Source: Sandaracinobacteroides saxicola
GTDB taxonomy: Bacteria; Pseudomonadota; Alphaproteobacteria; Sphingomonadales; Sphingomonadaceae
Assembly (NCBI RefSeq): GCF_014117445.1
Contig: NZ_CP059851.1
Span: 372,001-436,000, forward strand
Reading direction: 5' to 3'
Length of the DNA: 64,000 nt
The notes below the pieces were generated by a model that saw nothing but the letters and a program-made list of their open reading frames with translations, did no database searches and had not been told where the DNA came from. Below are positions 16,825-26,400 of the stretch, one piece after another. Position numbers and translations under genes: made by a program. Each line of letters begins with the position of its first letter. The first letter of the stretch is position 1.

Positions 16825-17460
16825 ATGATCAAGGCCTTGATTCTCGCCGCCGCGCTGACGGGTGCCACCGCGGTTTCTGCCGTGACGCTCGACAATACCG
16901 CGTCGCTGCCCGGCAGCGTCTCGCCCTATGGGTTCGATGGCAGCACGACCTATGGCGTGACCTTCACCGCGCCGGTCACCGGCACGCTCACCGGCTTCTC
17001 GCTCTATTCCAACGGCGGCGGGTTCGATTCGGTCGGTTACATCGGCGACTGGAACGGCACCGCCGCCTTCGGTTTCGGCTTCGGCGCCACCTCGATCCTG
17101 TATCAGAGCAGCGCCTTCACGCTGGGCAGCATCAACAGCTTCACCACCAATGTGGCGGTCACCGCCGGGCAGAATTATGTCGCCTTCCTCAGCGTCGCCG
17201 GCCTGACCGGCAGCGGCTCCGTAAGCTGGCCGGTGTCGGCGGTGAGCGTGCCGGGTCTCAACTATTTCGTGTGGGACAATGGCACCACGCCGGGCGACAT
17301 CACCGATGGCGACTGGAACTATTTCTTTGAAAGCAGTCCCACCGGCGTGATCCTGAACTTCGCGGCTGTGCCCGAACCGGCGACCTGGGCGATGCTGATC
17401 GCAGGTTTCGGCCTTGTCGGCGCCTCACTGCGGCGTCGCCGCGTCGCTGCGGCGCAGTAA
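16825..17460 (+). CDS. PEP-CTERM sorting-signal protein
   Basis: 211 residues. A signal peptide (MIKALILAAALTGATAVSAV) leads a beta-sandwich secreted domain rich in Gly, Ser and aromatic residues. It ends with the exosortase signal VPEPATWAMLIAGFGLVGAS followed by LRRRR, the PEP-CTERM form typical of sphingomonads (PEPxxW, TM helix, Arg cluster). It would be cleaved and transferred to the envelope or extracellular polymer by an exosortase encoded elsewhere. Start ATG 16825 with GGGGACGGA upstream. The 3' end of the gene is continuous with the tandem repeats that follow. Confidence 0.93.
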   Translation: MIKALILAAALTGATAVSAVTLDNTASLPGSVSPYGFDGSTTYGVTFTAPVTGTLTGFSLYSNGGGFDSVGYIGDWNGTAAFGFGFGATSILYQSSAFTLGSINSFTTNVAVTAGQNYVAFLSVAGLTGSGSVSWPVSAVSVPGLNYFVWDNGTTPGDITDGDWNYFFESSPTGVILNFAAVPEPATWAMLIAGFGLVGASLRRRRVAAAQ

Positions 17461-17577
17461 AAAGGCCGCGTCGCCGCGGCGCAATAAAAAGGCCGCGTCG
17501 CCGCGGCGCAATAAGTAAGGCCGCATTGCCGTGTCGCAGTAAAAAGACCGCGTCGCTTAGCGAAGCTGCGGTCCTGC
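17458..17577 (+). repeat. 27-bp tandem repeat at the 3' end of the PEP-CTERM gene
   Basis: Two identical 27-bp units (17458-17484 and 17485-17511) are followed by a 28-bp diverged unit (17512-17539) and a partial one from 17540. Each unit begins TAAAAAGGCCGCGT and is itself a GC hairpin (GCCGCG/CGCGGC). The last codons of the PEP-CTERM gene resemble the same unit, so the repeat probably grew by slippage from the gene's 3' end. Each unit puts a TAA in the gene's reading frame or next to it. Confidence 0.8.
17541..17573 (-). terminator. Hairpin with U-tract reading on the minus strand
   Basis: GACCGC (17546-17551) pairs with GCGGTC (17568-17573), with an inner GCTT/AAGC stem. On the minus strand it is followed by TTTTT (17545-17541). 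On the plus strand it is only a hairpin without U-tract. No minus-strand gene lies just upstream. It may stop antisense transcription into the PEP-CTERM gene, and may also end that gene's mRNA. Confidence 0.5.
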
Positions 17578-17680
17578 GCCGGCACGCCGCTCGCTGAAAT
17601 GAAGCGCAAGATCCGGAGCGCCGGTGCCCCGCGTTCCCTGCAAAGGAGGTTGGCAGCCACCCTTGCAGGAAGATTTTGCC

Positions 17681-18376
17681 ATGATCCGGTCAAGCGAACC
17701 CGCCATCCTTTATTTCGGCACGCCGGTGGCGTTGCTAAGCAGCCTGAATGCGGATGGCAGTGCCAACCTGGCGCCGATGTCGTCCGTGTTCTGGCTTGGC
17801 TGGCGCGCGGTGCTCGGCCTGTCGGCGGCATCGCAGACCGCGCAGAACCTGCTGCGCCATCCCGAGCTGGTCATCAACCTGCCGTCGGCCGACATGGCCG
17901 ACCGGGTGGACCGGCTGGCGCTGACGACGGCAGCCAATCCGGTGCCGCCCTACAAGGCGCAACGCGGCTATGGTCATGTGCATGCCAAGTTCGCGCGGGC
18001 CGGGCTGACGCCGGTTGCCAGTGAGACCGTGGTGCCGCCCCGCGCGCTGGAAGCGCCGGTGCAGCTGGAGGCGCGGATCGAAGCGGTGCATTCGATCGCC
18101 GCCGAGGATGCGGCATTGGCCGGCAGGATCCTGACATTCGAAGCGCGCATCCTGCGCGTGCATGTGGATGAGGCGATCCTGCTTGCCGGCGATCCGAACC
18201 GGATCGATCCCGACAAGTGGCGGCCGCTGATCATGAGCTTCCAGAAATTCTACGGGCTGGGGGAGCAGGTGCGGCCCTCGACCCTCGCGACCATCGCGGA
18301 GGCGGAATATCGCAGTCCGGATGTCGACAAGGCTCGTCTTGCGGGTCCGGCAGACCGGCTTCGCATTGCAGCGTGA
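17681..18376 (+). CDS. Flavin reductase-like (FMN-binding split-barrel) protein
   Basis: 231 residues with the flavin-reductase-like split barrel: YFGTPVALLSSLNADGSANL is the FMN-binding opening, and LSAASQTAQNLLRHPELVINL and QLEARIEAVHSIA are later family blocks. Probably binds FMN and acts as a flavin reductase or small oxidoreductase; substrate unknown. The ATG at 17681 has AGGAAG upstream and begins right at homology, whereas the longer frame from 17624 runs through a non-homologous stretch. It precedes ada, 43 bp away, and may be co-transcribed. Confidence 0.85.
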   Translation: MIRSSEPAILYFGTPVALLSSLNADGSANLAPMSSVFWLGWRAVLGLSAASQTAQNLLRHPELVINLPSADMADRVDRLALTTAANPVPPYKAQRGYGHVHAKFARAGLTPVASETVVPPRALEAPVQLEARIEAVHSIAAEDAALAGRILTFEARILRVHVDEAILLAGDPNRIDPDKWRPLIMSFQKFYGLGEQVRPSTLATIAEAEYRSPDVDKARLAGPADRLRIAA

Positions 18377-18419
18377 AACGCGGCGCGTGGCGCCGCATAA
18401 GGGAATGAAAGGAACCGCC

Positions 18420-19496
18420 ATGGACAAGGATATCGACGCTGCGCGCTGGGCGCGGGTGCAGGCGCATGACAAGACGGCGGACGGCGAGTTTTTCTACGCC
18501 GTCAGAACGACGGGTGTATTCTGCCGCCCGTCCTGCCCGGCGCGGACGGCGAAGCGGGCCAATGTCATCTTCTACGAAACGGCCGCCGGGGCCGAGGCCG
18601 CCGGGTACCGGCCGTGCCGACGCTGCCATCCGCTGGCCATGGAGGGCCGCGATCCCCATGGCTCGCTGATGCAGGCGATGGCATCGTTCATCGTCGCGCA
18701 TGCCGACGAGAGGCTGTCGCTCGAACGGCTTGCCCAGGAGGCGGGCATGAGCCCTTTCCATTTCCAGCGCAGCTTCAAGGCGGTGATCGGCGTCAGCCCG
18801 AAGGACTATCAGGCGGCGGAGCGGCTGCGTCGCTTCAAGGACCGGCTGCGCGCGGGTGATACGGTGCTGGGCGCGACGTTCGAGGCCGGCTATGGTTCGA
18901 CCAGCCGCATCTATGAACGGGTGGGCGACAATCTCGGCATGACGCCATCGGCCTATCGCGCCGGCGGCGCCGGAGAGAGGATCGTGCATGCCGCGCGCGA
19001 GACGGCGCTGGGACCGTTGATGATGGCGGCGACCGAACGCGGCATATGCTTCGTGCAGTTCGGGACCTGCGCCGATGCGCTGGCGCGGCAATTGGCGCAG
19101 GAGTTCCCGAGGGCGCAGCTTGAGCCGGCGGCGGCCGGCGGGAGTGCCGAGCTCGATGCCTGGATGGTGGCGCTGGGCGATCACCTCGCCGGTGTGGCGC
19201 CCCGTCCGGATCTGCCGCTCGACCTGCGCGGCACGGCGTTCCAGATCAGCGTGTGGCGCCTCCTGATGAGCGTCAGGGAAGGGGAGGTGGTGAGCTATTC
19301 CGAGCTTGCGGCCGGCGTGGGGGCGCCGCGTGCCGTTCGTGCCGCGGCGAGCGCCTGTGCCGCCAACCGCGTCGCGGTCCTGATCCCCTGCCACCGCGCG
19401 CTGCGCGCCGATGGTGGCCTGGGCGGTTATCGCTGGGGCCTGGAGCGGAAGCGGGCGCTGCTGGATGCTGAACGTGCACACCGGGTGGCGGCGTGA
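18420..19496 (+). CDS. ada: Ada: bifunctional transcriptional activator / O6-alkylguanine-DNA methyltransferase
   Basis: 358 residues with all three Ada parts. The N-terminal zinc methyl-phosphotriester domain has CRPSCPAR and CRRCHP. The AraC-type HTH carries LSLERLAQEAGMSPFHFQRS. The C-terminal methyltransferase has the acceptor Cys in LIPCHRALRADGGLGGYRWG. It repairs O6-methylguanine and methylphosphotriesters and, once methylated, activates the adaptive response. ATG 18420 was chosen (AAAGGAA upstream); ATG 18405 is an in-frame alternative. The downstream oxygenase gene overlaps its stop by 4 nt, so the two form an alkylation-repair operon. Confidence 0.95.
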   Translation: MDKDIDAARWARVQAHDKTADGEFFYAVRTTGVFCRPSCPARTAKRANVIFYETAAGAEAAGYRPCRRCHPLAMEGRDPHGSLMQAMASFIVAHADERLSLERLAQEAGMSPFHFQRSFKAVIGVSPKDYQAAERLRRFKDRLRAGDTVLGATFEAGYGSTSRIYERVGDNLGMTPSAYRAGGAGERIVHAARETALGPLMMAATERGICFVQFGTCADALARQLAQEFPRAQLEPAAAGGSAELDAWMVALGDHLAGVAPRPDLPLDLRGTAFQISVWRLLMSVREGEVVSYSELAAGVGAPRAVRAAASACAANRVAVLIPCHRALRADGGLGGYRWGLERKRALLDAERAHRVAA

Positions 19497-20194
19497 GCGC
19501 GATCGGGTTTCCCGAGGTGTCGGCTCTGGCGGCCGCCCTGGACACCCAGGGCTATGCCATGCTGCCCGGGCTGGTCGGGCGGGCGGAGTGCGCGGTGCTG
19601 GCGGGAATGCTCGACGATGGCAAAACGGCGTTCCGTTCCACGGTGATCATGGCCCGCCACGGCTATGGGCGTGGTGAGTATCGCTATTTCGCGCGGCCCC
19701 TGCCGGCGCCCGTGCAGACGCTGCGCGAGATGCTCTACCCGCCGCTAGCCGAGGTCGCCAATCGCTGGGCGACACGGCTGGCCGGTCAGCGAACATGGCC
19801 GGCCGACCATGCCGGCCTGGTCGCCGAATGCGCTGCCGCCGGCCAGGCCCGCCCGACACCGCTGCTGCTGCGCTATGGTCCCGGGGACTATAACCGGCTG
19901 CATCAGGATATCTATGGCGCGCTGGTCTTTCCGCTGCAGCTGGTGGTGCTGCTCGACGAACCGGGGCGTGATTTCAGCGGCGGGGAGTTCCTGCTTGTGG
20001 AGGGGCGGGCACGCATGCAGTCCCGCGCCTCGGTGGTGCCGCTGGCACAGGGCGATGCGGTGGTGTTTCCGGTCCGCGATCGTCCGGTCAGCGCCAGCCG
20101 GGGCTGGGCGCGTGCCACCATGCGCCACGGCGTTGCCGAGGTGCGGTCGGGCCAGCGCCGGACGCTGGGCATCATCTTCCACGACGCGGCGTGA
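19493..20194 (+). CDS. 2OG-Fe(II) oxygenase, coupled to ada
   Basis: 233 residues. Iron ligands of the double-stranded beta-helix are visible as HQD (LHQDIYGALVFP) and the distal His in ATMRHGVAEV, with the 2-oxoglutarate Arg in SGQRRTLGIIFHDA. The GTG start overlaps the ada stop (GTGA). Its family is nearer to prolyl-hydroxylase-like 2OG oxygenases than to classic AlkB, but tight coupling to ada suggests oxidative removal of alkyl lesions from nucleic acid. Substrate is inferred. Confidence 0.88.
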   Translation: MSAIGFPEVSALAAALDTQGYAMLPGLVGRAECAVLAGMLDDGKTAFRSTVIMARHGYGRGEYRYFARPLPAPVQTLREMLYPPLAEVANRWATRLAGQRTWPADHAGLVAECAAAGQARPTPLLLRYGPGDYNRLHQDIYGALVFPLQLVVLLDEPGRDFSGGEFLLVEGRARMQSRASVVPLAQGDAVVFPVRDRPVSASRGWARATMRHGVAEVRSGQRRTLGIIFHDAA

Positions 20195-20278
20195 ACCTGC
20201 GTGTCACGGGGCTTGCGTCCGCGGACGGGCGAGCTATGGCGGTCGGCGAGAGGGGAGTCTCGCAACAGGAGCCATGTC

Positions 20279-20959
20279 ATGCGCAAACCCCTTTTCTGTC
20301 TTGCTTTCTTGTCGCTGTCCGGTGCCGCGATGGCGGCGGAGCGAAGCTTTTCCGTCGGCGCCTTCGACCGTGTGACCTTGCTGGGATCGCCCACGGTCGA
20401 GGTTTCGACCGGCGGCGGCTTCGCGGTGCGGGCAACCGGGGATGAAGCCGATCTGGAACGGCTGGAGATCGTGGTCAGCGGCGGTGAGCTTCGCGTCGGC
20501 CTGAAGTCGGGCAGCTGGGGCGGCTGGTCCCGCCGCGAACTGAAGGTGTTCGTCAGCCTGCCGGCCCTGCGTGCCGTGAACCTGCGCGGATCGGGGGATT
20601 TGAATGTCGACCGGGTCAGCGGCGCGGCTTTTGCGGCGGAGCTGGCGGGTTCGGGCGATGTGCGGCTGCGACAGGTGGATGTCAGCGCGCTGACCCTGTC
20701 GCTTGCCGGCTCGGGTGATATCGAGGCGCAGGGGCGGTGCGGCTCCGGCACCTACACCCTGGCGGGGAGCGGCGACATCCAGGCGCGGCGGGTGTTGTGC
20801 ACGTCGCTGACCGCCAGCCTGCGGGGCAGCGGCGATATCGACGGGGCCGCCAGTGGTGGCGCCGATGTCGCGTTGATGGGAAGCGGCGATGTCCGCATCA
20901 CCGGCGGGGCGAAGTGCAAGGTTTCGACGCGCGGCAGCGGTTCGGTGAACTGCGGCTAG
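20279..20959 (+). CDS. Exported head-GIN (DUF2807) beta-helix protein
   Basis: 226 residues. Signal MRKPLFCLAFLSLSGAAMAA, then the DUF2807 auto-adhesin-like fold, seen as repeated GSGD turns (LRGSGDLNV, LAGSGDVRL, LAGSGDIEA, LAGSGDIQA, LRGSGDIDG, LMGSGDVRI), one per beta-helix rung. Envelope function unknown. The ATG at 20279 was chosen because the signal starts there, with ACAGGAG upstream; the frame is open about 80 bp further 5'. Confidence 0.88.
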   Translation: MRKPLFCLAFLSLSGAAMAAERSFSVGAFDRVTLLGSPTVEVSTGGGFAVRATGDEADLERLEIVVSGGELRVGLKSGSWGGWSRRELKVFVSLPALRAVNLRGSGDLNVDRVSGAAFAAELAGSGDVRLRQVDVSALTLSLAGSGDIEAQGRCGSGTYTLAGSGDIQARRVLCTSLTASLRGSGDIDGAASGGADVALMGSGDVRITGGAKCKVSTRGSGSVNCG

Positions 20960-20973
20960 TCCAAGGTGGCCCT

Positions 20974-21000
20974 CTGCCGGCGCGGGCGACGCGCCGGCAG
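20974..21000. terminator. Hairpin between convergent genes
   Basis: CTGCCGGCGC (20974-20983) and GCGCCGGCAG (20991-21000) form a perfect 10-bp stem with a 7-nt loop between the convergent head-GIN and SIMPL genes. There is no strong U-tract on either strand, so it could serve as a bidirectional terminator or as an end-stabilising structure. Confidence 0.55.
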
Positions 21001-21010
21001 GCGGCGGGCA

Positions 21011-21700
21011 TCATTCCAGTTCGAAGGTCATGCTGACATTCAGCGAAAGGTCGATTTCACCCGGCGCGACCGGGCTGTCGGCCTTTTCGGCGCGCATCGC
21101 CATCGCCATCATCGGCTGCGGCCGCGGGGTGAAGGGGTTGTTGTTTTCGGCGATGGCGGTGATGCGCTTGATGCGCAGGCCGGCGGCGGTAGCGTAAAGG
21201 TCAGCGCGGGCGCGCAGGGTCTTGATCGCCTGCTGGCGCACCTGATCGAGCAGGGCTTCGGGCTTGTCGACACGGAATGTGGGGCCGTCGATCTGGTTGG
21301 CGCCCTGGGCGACCAGCGTGTCGATGATGCGGCCGGCCCCTTTCAGGTCGCGCAGGGTGACAGAGACGCGGTTGTTCGCCTGATAGCCGGTGAGCACGGG
21401 GGGCACATTGTTGCCGTAGCGATATTGTGGTTGCAGGTTCAGGCCGCTGGTCTGGATGTCGCGTTCCGCGACGCCGGACTTGCGCAGCGCGGCGATAACC
21501 GCGCTCATGCGGCTGGCGTTTTCGGTCATCGCCGCATTGGCGTCCTTGGCTGAGGTGACGACGCCGGCGCCGATGTCGGCCACATCCGGTACGGCGCTGA
21601 GCCGAGCTTCGGTCGAGAGGGTGAGCGTGGCGGGCGCGGCCTGCGCGTGCAGGGGCGACAGGGCGGCCAGGGCGAGCGCAGCGGCAAGCATTTTTTTCAT
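21011..21700 (-). CDS. Periplasmic SIMPL-domain (DUF541) protein
   Basis: 229 residues: signal peptide (MKKMLAAALALAALSPLHAQ), then the SIMPL domain (PDVADIGAGVVTSAKDANAA, GVAERDIQTSGLNLQPQYRY, YQANNRVSVTLRDLKGAGRI). The mammalian relative SIMPL acts in signalling; bacterial members are periplasmic with unclear function, some linked to oxidative stress. Length is typical. Start has AAGGATCCCTC upstream of the ATG at 21700. Confidence 0.9.
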   Translation of the reverse strand: MKKMLAAALALAALSPLHAQAAPATLTLSTEARLSAVPDVADIGAGVVTSAKDANAAMTENASRMSAVIAALRKSGVAERDIQTSGLNLQPQYRYGNNVPPVLTGYQANNRVSVTLRDLKGAGRIIDTLVAQGANQIDGPTFRVDKPEALLDQVRQQAIKTLRARADLYATAAGLRIKRITAIAENNNPFTPRPQPMMAMAMRAEKADSPVAPGEIDLSLNVSMTFELE

Positions 21701-21785
21701 GAGGGATCCTTGAACATGGAACAGCGACCTGCCGTTGCGGCACGGTCGCTGTCCGGAAGCTGAACTGAGTCAGGTGAAGGGGCGG

Positions 21786-22040
21786 TCAGCTTCGCCGGCG
21801 AACCATGTTGTAGAGATAGATCAGGATGACGGCGCCCAGGGTGGCGAGGATGATCGACCAGATGAAGCCGCCACCCCCCAGGCCGATGAGGCCGGCGAGA
21901 AAGCCGCCGACGACCCCGCCGAGGATGCCGAGAAGGATGGTGACGATGATGCCGCCCGGCTCGTCCCCGGGGACGATCCAGCGCGCGAGCAGACCTGCGA
22001 CCAAGCCGATGATGATCCAGGCAAACCAACCATGTTCCAT
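21786..22040 (-). CDS. GlsB/YeaQ/YmgE-family membrane protein
   Basis: 84 residues, three hydrophobic segments packed with Gly. The family pattern ARWIVPGDEPGGIIVTILLG and GGVVGGFLAGLIGLGGGG is complete. These small inner-membrane proteins are often stress-induced; molecular role unknown. It ends with a basic tail (NMVRRRS). The inverted repeat TGCAAC/GTTGCA lies about 50 nt upstream. Confidence 0.9.
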   Translation of the reverse strand: MEHGWFAWIIIGLVAGLLARWIVPGDEPGGIIVTILLGILGGVVGGFLAGLIGLGGGGFIWSIILATLGAVILIYLYNMVRRRS

Positions 22041-22085
22041 AAGTGCCTCCCTGCGCCGTGATGATGTGTAGCGTCATAACAGGCG

Positions 22086-22103
22086 TGCAACAAGTTGGTT
22101 GCA
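22086..22103. promoter_or_regulatory. Inverted repeat in the GlsB / RND divergent intergenic region
   Basis: TGCAAC (22086-22091), six bases, GTTGCA (22098-22103) is a perfect palindromic pair in the 205-bp divergent gap between the GlsB-type gene and the RND operon. A second hairpin (CGTTGCT/AGCAACG, 22169-22190) lies nearer the RND start. Either could be an operator; no regulator gene is adjacent. Confidence 0.3.
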
Positions 22104-22245
22104 GGAAAGACGGATGGCGGTGATGGGCGAGATAGGCTTGCACGATGCGTGGGAAGGCGATAAGAGGGCGTTGCTTTGAGGGGAGCAACGTCGCTGGCGG
22201 CGTGCTGAGGCATGCTGTCCAACCAGTAGCGGAAACTCAAGCGAT

Positions 22246-23421
22246 ATGAACATGCAGCTCTCCCCACTCGACCCCAGCATGGCCGACCAACTCCGGTCGC
22301 CCGATGACAGTGACGCGGCGCGCCGGTCGCGCCGCCGGCGTATCCTTCTCTATGCTGCCGCCGCGCTGGTGGTGGCGGCGATCATTGCTTTCTATGCCCT
22401 GCGGGGCGGCAAGCCCGAGCCGGCGCCGGCTCCGACCCGGGCCAAGGTGACCGTGATGGTGCCCGGGATGACCGCGGTGCGCGATCAGGTGACAGCAAGC
22501 GGCAGCATCGCCGCGCGGCGCGACATGCCGGTGGGTGTGGCGGGCGAGGGCGGCCAGATCGTGGCGATCCGGGCCGAGGCCGGATCACGCGTGGCGAAGG
22601 GTCAGGTGCTGGCGGAAATCGATGCCCGGGTCCTGCGGGCGCAACTGGCGCAGTTGCAGGCCGGCGTGGTACAGGCGCGTGCCGATGCGCGGCTGGCGCA
22701 GGCGGAACTCGACCGGGCCAGTGCACTGGTGACACCCGGTTTCATCAGTAAAGCGGACATCGACCGGCGGACGGCAACCCGCGATTCGGCCAATGCCCGG
22801 GTAACGGTGGCGGTGGCGCAGGTTCGCGAAAGCGAGGCGCGGCTGGCGCGGCTGTCGATCCGCGCGCCGGAGGCCGGCATCGTGTTGCAGCGCATGGCGG
22901 AAGTGGGCCAGATCGTGTCGCCGGGCAGCGGCATGCTGTTCCGCGTGGCGGCGGGTGGCATCCTGGAGATGCGCGCGCGGGTGGCGGAGCAGGATCTGGT
23001 GAACCTGAAGGCCGGCATGCCGGCGACGGTGACGCCGGTCGGGTCGCGCTTGGGCTATAGTGGCCGCATCTGGCTGGTGGAACCGGCGATCGACACCGAG
23101 ACGCGGCAGGGGGTGGTGCGGATCGCGCTGAACTATGATCCGGCGCTGAAGGTCGGGTCCTTCGCCAAGGCCAGCATCATCGCCGTGGAAACGCAGCGCC
23201 CGGTGCTGCCGCAGTCGGCGGTGCAGGCGGACGACCGCGGCAGCTTTGTCTATGTGGTGGACGCCAACAACAAGGTGGAACGGCGCGCCATCACGGTGGG
23301 CACGGTGAACGACCAGGGCGTCAGCATCGCGGCCGGGCTGAACGGGCGCGAACGGGTGGTGGTGAGCGCGGGCGCCTTCCTGCGGCCGGGCGAGACCATC
23401 ACGCCCGTCCTGAACCGCTAG
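22246..23421 (+). CDS. RND efflux periplasmic adaptor (membrane fusion protein)
   Basis: 391 residues: a cytoplasmic Arg-rich start, one TM anchor (LLYAAAALVVAAIIAFYAL), a split lipoyl/barrel-sandwich domain (GEGGQIVAIRAEAGSRVAKG and IRAPEAGIVLQRMAEVGQIV), a coiled-coil hairpin (about 140-200, QLAQLQAGVVQARADARLAQ) and beta-barrel plus membrane-proximal domains. It links the HAE1-type pump downstream (10 bp gap) to an outer-membrane channel, which is not encoded here. Substrates are probably hydrophobic compounds. Confidence 0.92.
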   Translation: MNMQLSPLDPSMADQLRSPDDSDAARRSRRRRILLYAAAALVVAAIIAFYALRGGKPEPAPAPTRAKVTVMVPGMTAVRDQVTASGSIAARRDMPVGVAGEGGQIVAIRAEAGSRVAKGQVLAEIDARVLRAQLAQLQAGVVQARADARLAQAELDRASALVTPGFISKADIDRRTATRDSANARVTVAVAQVRESEARLARLSIRAPEAGIVLQRMAEVGQIVSPGSGMLFRVAAGGILEMRARVAEQDLVNLKAGMPATVTPVGSRLGYSGRIWLVEPAIDTETRQGVVRIALNYDPALKVGSFAKASIIAVETQRPVLPQSAVQADDRGSFVYVVDANNKVERRAITVGTVNDQGVSIAAGLNGRERVVVSAGAFLRPGETITPVLNR

Positions 23422-23431
23422 GGAGGCCGCG

Positions 23432-26400
23432 ATGCGCAACATTTCGGCCTGGTCGATCAAGAATCCGGTGGCGCCGCTGGTCGCCTTTGCCATGCTGACG
23501 CTGGCGGGGCTGGTCAGCTTCTTCACCATGGACATCAACAACAATCCGGACATCGATTTCCCGGCGGCGCAGGTGGTGGTGGTGCAGCCCGGCGCGGCGC
23601 CGACCGAGCTGGAGACGCAGGTGACGCAGCGCGTGGAGGCGGCGCTGCGCAGCATCAACGGCGTCGATGAGATCAGCAGCTATGTCAGCGAGGGCAACAG
23701 CCGCACCTTCGTGCAGTTCGCCATCGGCACGCCGGTGGACCGCGGGGTCAACGATGTGCGCGATGCCATCGCCAACATCCGCTCCGACCTGCCGCAGGGC
23801 ATCCTGCAGCCGCAGGTGACGCGGGTGGACGCGGCGAGCGGCGGGCCGATCGCCTACATCTCGGCCGAAGCGGTCGACATGACGCTGGAGGAACTGAGCT
23901 GGTATGTCGACAACACGGTGGCGAAGAAGCTGCTGTCGGTGTCGGGCATGGCCGCGGTGCGGCGGGATGGCGGGGTCAATCGCGAGATCCGCGTGATCCT
24001 GGATCCGGCGCGCATGCAGGCCTATGGCATCACGGCGGCGCAGGTGAACGGCCAGTTGCGGCAGGTGAACCTGAACGCCGCCCGCGGACGGACGGAGATC
24101 GCCGGGTCCGAGCAGGCGGTGCGCGTGCTGGGCAACGCGCGCAATGCCGATGACCTGGCGGCGACGCAGATTTCGCTGGGCAACGGCCGCACCATCTATC
24201 TGCGCGACATTGCCACGGTGCGCGATCTTTACGCCGAGCAGCGCTCCATCTCCAAGATGGACGGGCGGCAGGTGCTGAGCTTCAGCCTGGAGAAATCCAA
24301 GGGCTCGTCCGACGTGGCGGTCTATGATGCCGCGCAGAAGGTGCTGGCGGAGCTGCAGAAGGACAATCCCAAGGTCCGCTTCAAGCAGCTGTTCACCACG
24401 GTGGATTATACCAAGGAGCAGTATGACAGCGCGCTGATGGCGATGATCGAGGGCGCGGTGCTGGCGGTGATCGTGGTCTTCCTGTTCCTGCGGGACTGGC
24501 GGGCGACGGTGATCTCTGCGCTGGCGATCCCGCTGTCGGCGATCCCGACCTTCTGGTTCATGGACCTGATGGGCTTTTCGCTGAACAGCCTGAGCCTGTT
24601 GGCGCTGAGCCTGGTGGCGGGCGTGCTGGTGGACGATGCCATCGTCGAGATCGAGAATATCGTCCGCCACATGCGGATGGGCAAGAGCGCCTATCAGGCG
24701 GCGATGGACGCGGCCGACGAGATCGGGCTGGCGGTGGTCGCCACCACCTTCTCCATCGTGGCGGTGTTCCTGCCGGTGGGCCTGATGCCCGGGATTTCCG
24801 GACAGTTCTTCAAGAATTTCGGCTTTACCGTGGTGTTCGCGGTGCTGCTCAGCCTGGCGGTGGCGCGGTTGATCACGCCGATGCTGGCGGCCTATTTCCT
24901 GTCGGCCAAGGGCGAGGCGGCGCATGGCGACAGCCGCTGGGTGCACTGGTACATGGACCTGTTGCGCTGGTCCTTGAAGAACCGCTGGAAGACGGTGGGG
25001 ATCGGCGCGCTGGCACTGGTGGCGACGGTGTTCAGTTTTGCCACGCTGCCGCTGACCTTCCAGCCGAACATCGACACCGATTACAGCCAGATCCGCATCC
25101 AGATGCCGCCGGGTTCGACGCTGGCGCAGAACGCCGCGGTCGCCGACAAGGTGACGGCCATCGTGAAAACCTCGCCGGCGGTGGAATACAGCTTTGCTGA
25201 GATCAATATTGGCAACAGCAATATCTATCTGACGCTGCGCAAGGACCGGCCGATGTCGAGCGTGGAGTTCGAGCGCTCGATGGCGCCGAAACTGGCGGCA
25301 ATCCCCGATGCGCGGGTGAATTTCCAGTCGCAGACCGGCGGCGGCATCGGCCGTGACATGACGGTGATGCTGGCCGGCAATGATCCGGTGCAGCTGGAGG
25401 CGGTGGCAAGCAAGATCGTCGACGAGATGCGCGGGCTGAAGGAATTGCGGCAGCCGCGCATCGAGGGCGATGTGCGGCGACCGGAGATCACCATCAAGCC
25501 GCGGTTCGACCTGGCGGCCGAGCTGGGCGTGACGACGGCGGCGCTGTCGGAGACGATCCGCATCGCGACGCTGGGCGACATCGACCAGAATGTCGCCAAG
25601 TTCAGCCTGAGCGACCGGCAGATCCCGATCCGGGTGGCGCTGTCCGAGGAGTCGCGTCAGACCATCACGACCCTGGAAAACCTGCCGGTGCCGACCACCC
25701 GCGGTGGCACGGTGCCGCTGAAGGTGGTGGCCGACCTGAGCTTCGGCGCGGGGCCGACCGAGCTTCGCCGGTTCAACCAGCAGCGGCGCGTGGTGGTGGG
25801 TGCCGACCTGGCGCCCGGCCTGGTGAGCGGTGACGCGCAGCCGAAGATCGACGCGCTGCCGACCATGAAGAACCTGCCGCAGGGCGTGGAGAAGGTGCAG
25901 TTCGGGCAGGACAAGTGGCAGGCCGAATTGCTGGTGAACTTCATCATCGCGGTGATCGCCGGGGTGCTGCTGGTGTTCGCGGTGCTGGTGCTGCTGTACA
26001 AGCGGGTGCTGCCGCCGTTCGTGAACATGGGGTCGCTGCTGCTGGCACCGCTGGGGGGGGCGATCGCGCTGCACCTGACGGGAAATGCGATTTCCATGCC
26101 GGTGTTCATCGGCCTGCTGATGCTGCTGGGGATCGTGGCGAAGAACTCGATCCTGCTGGTCGACATGGCGATCGAGGAGATGCACCACGGCGCCGAGAAG
26201 CTGGCAGCGATCCTGGAGGCCGGGCACAAGCGGGTGCAGCCGATCGTGATGACCACGGTGGCGATGGTGGCGGGCATGCTGCCGATCGCCCTGTCGCTGT
26301 CGGGCGATGGCAGTTGGCGGGCGCCGATGGGCATCGTGGTGATCGGCGGCCTGATCATGTCCACCGCGCTGACGCTGCTGATCGTGCCGGCGGGGTTCAG

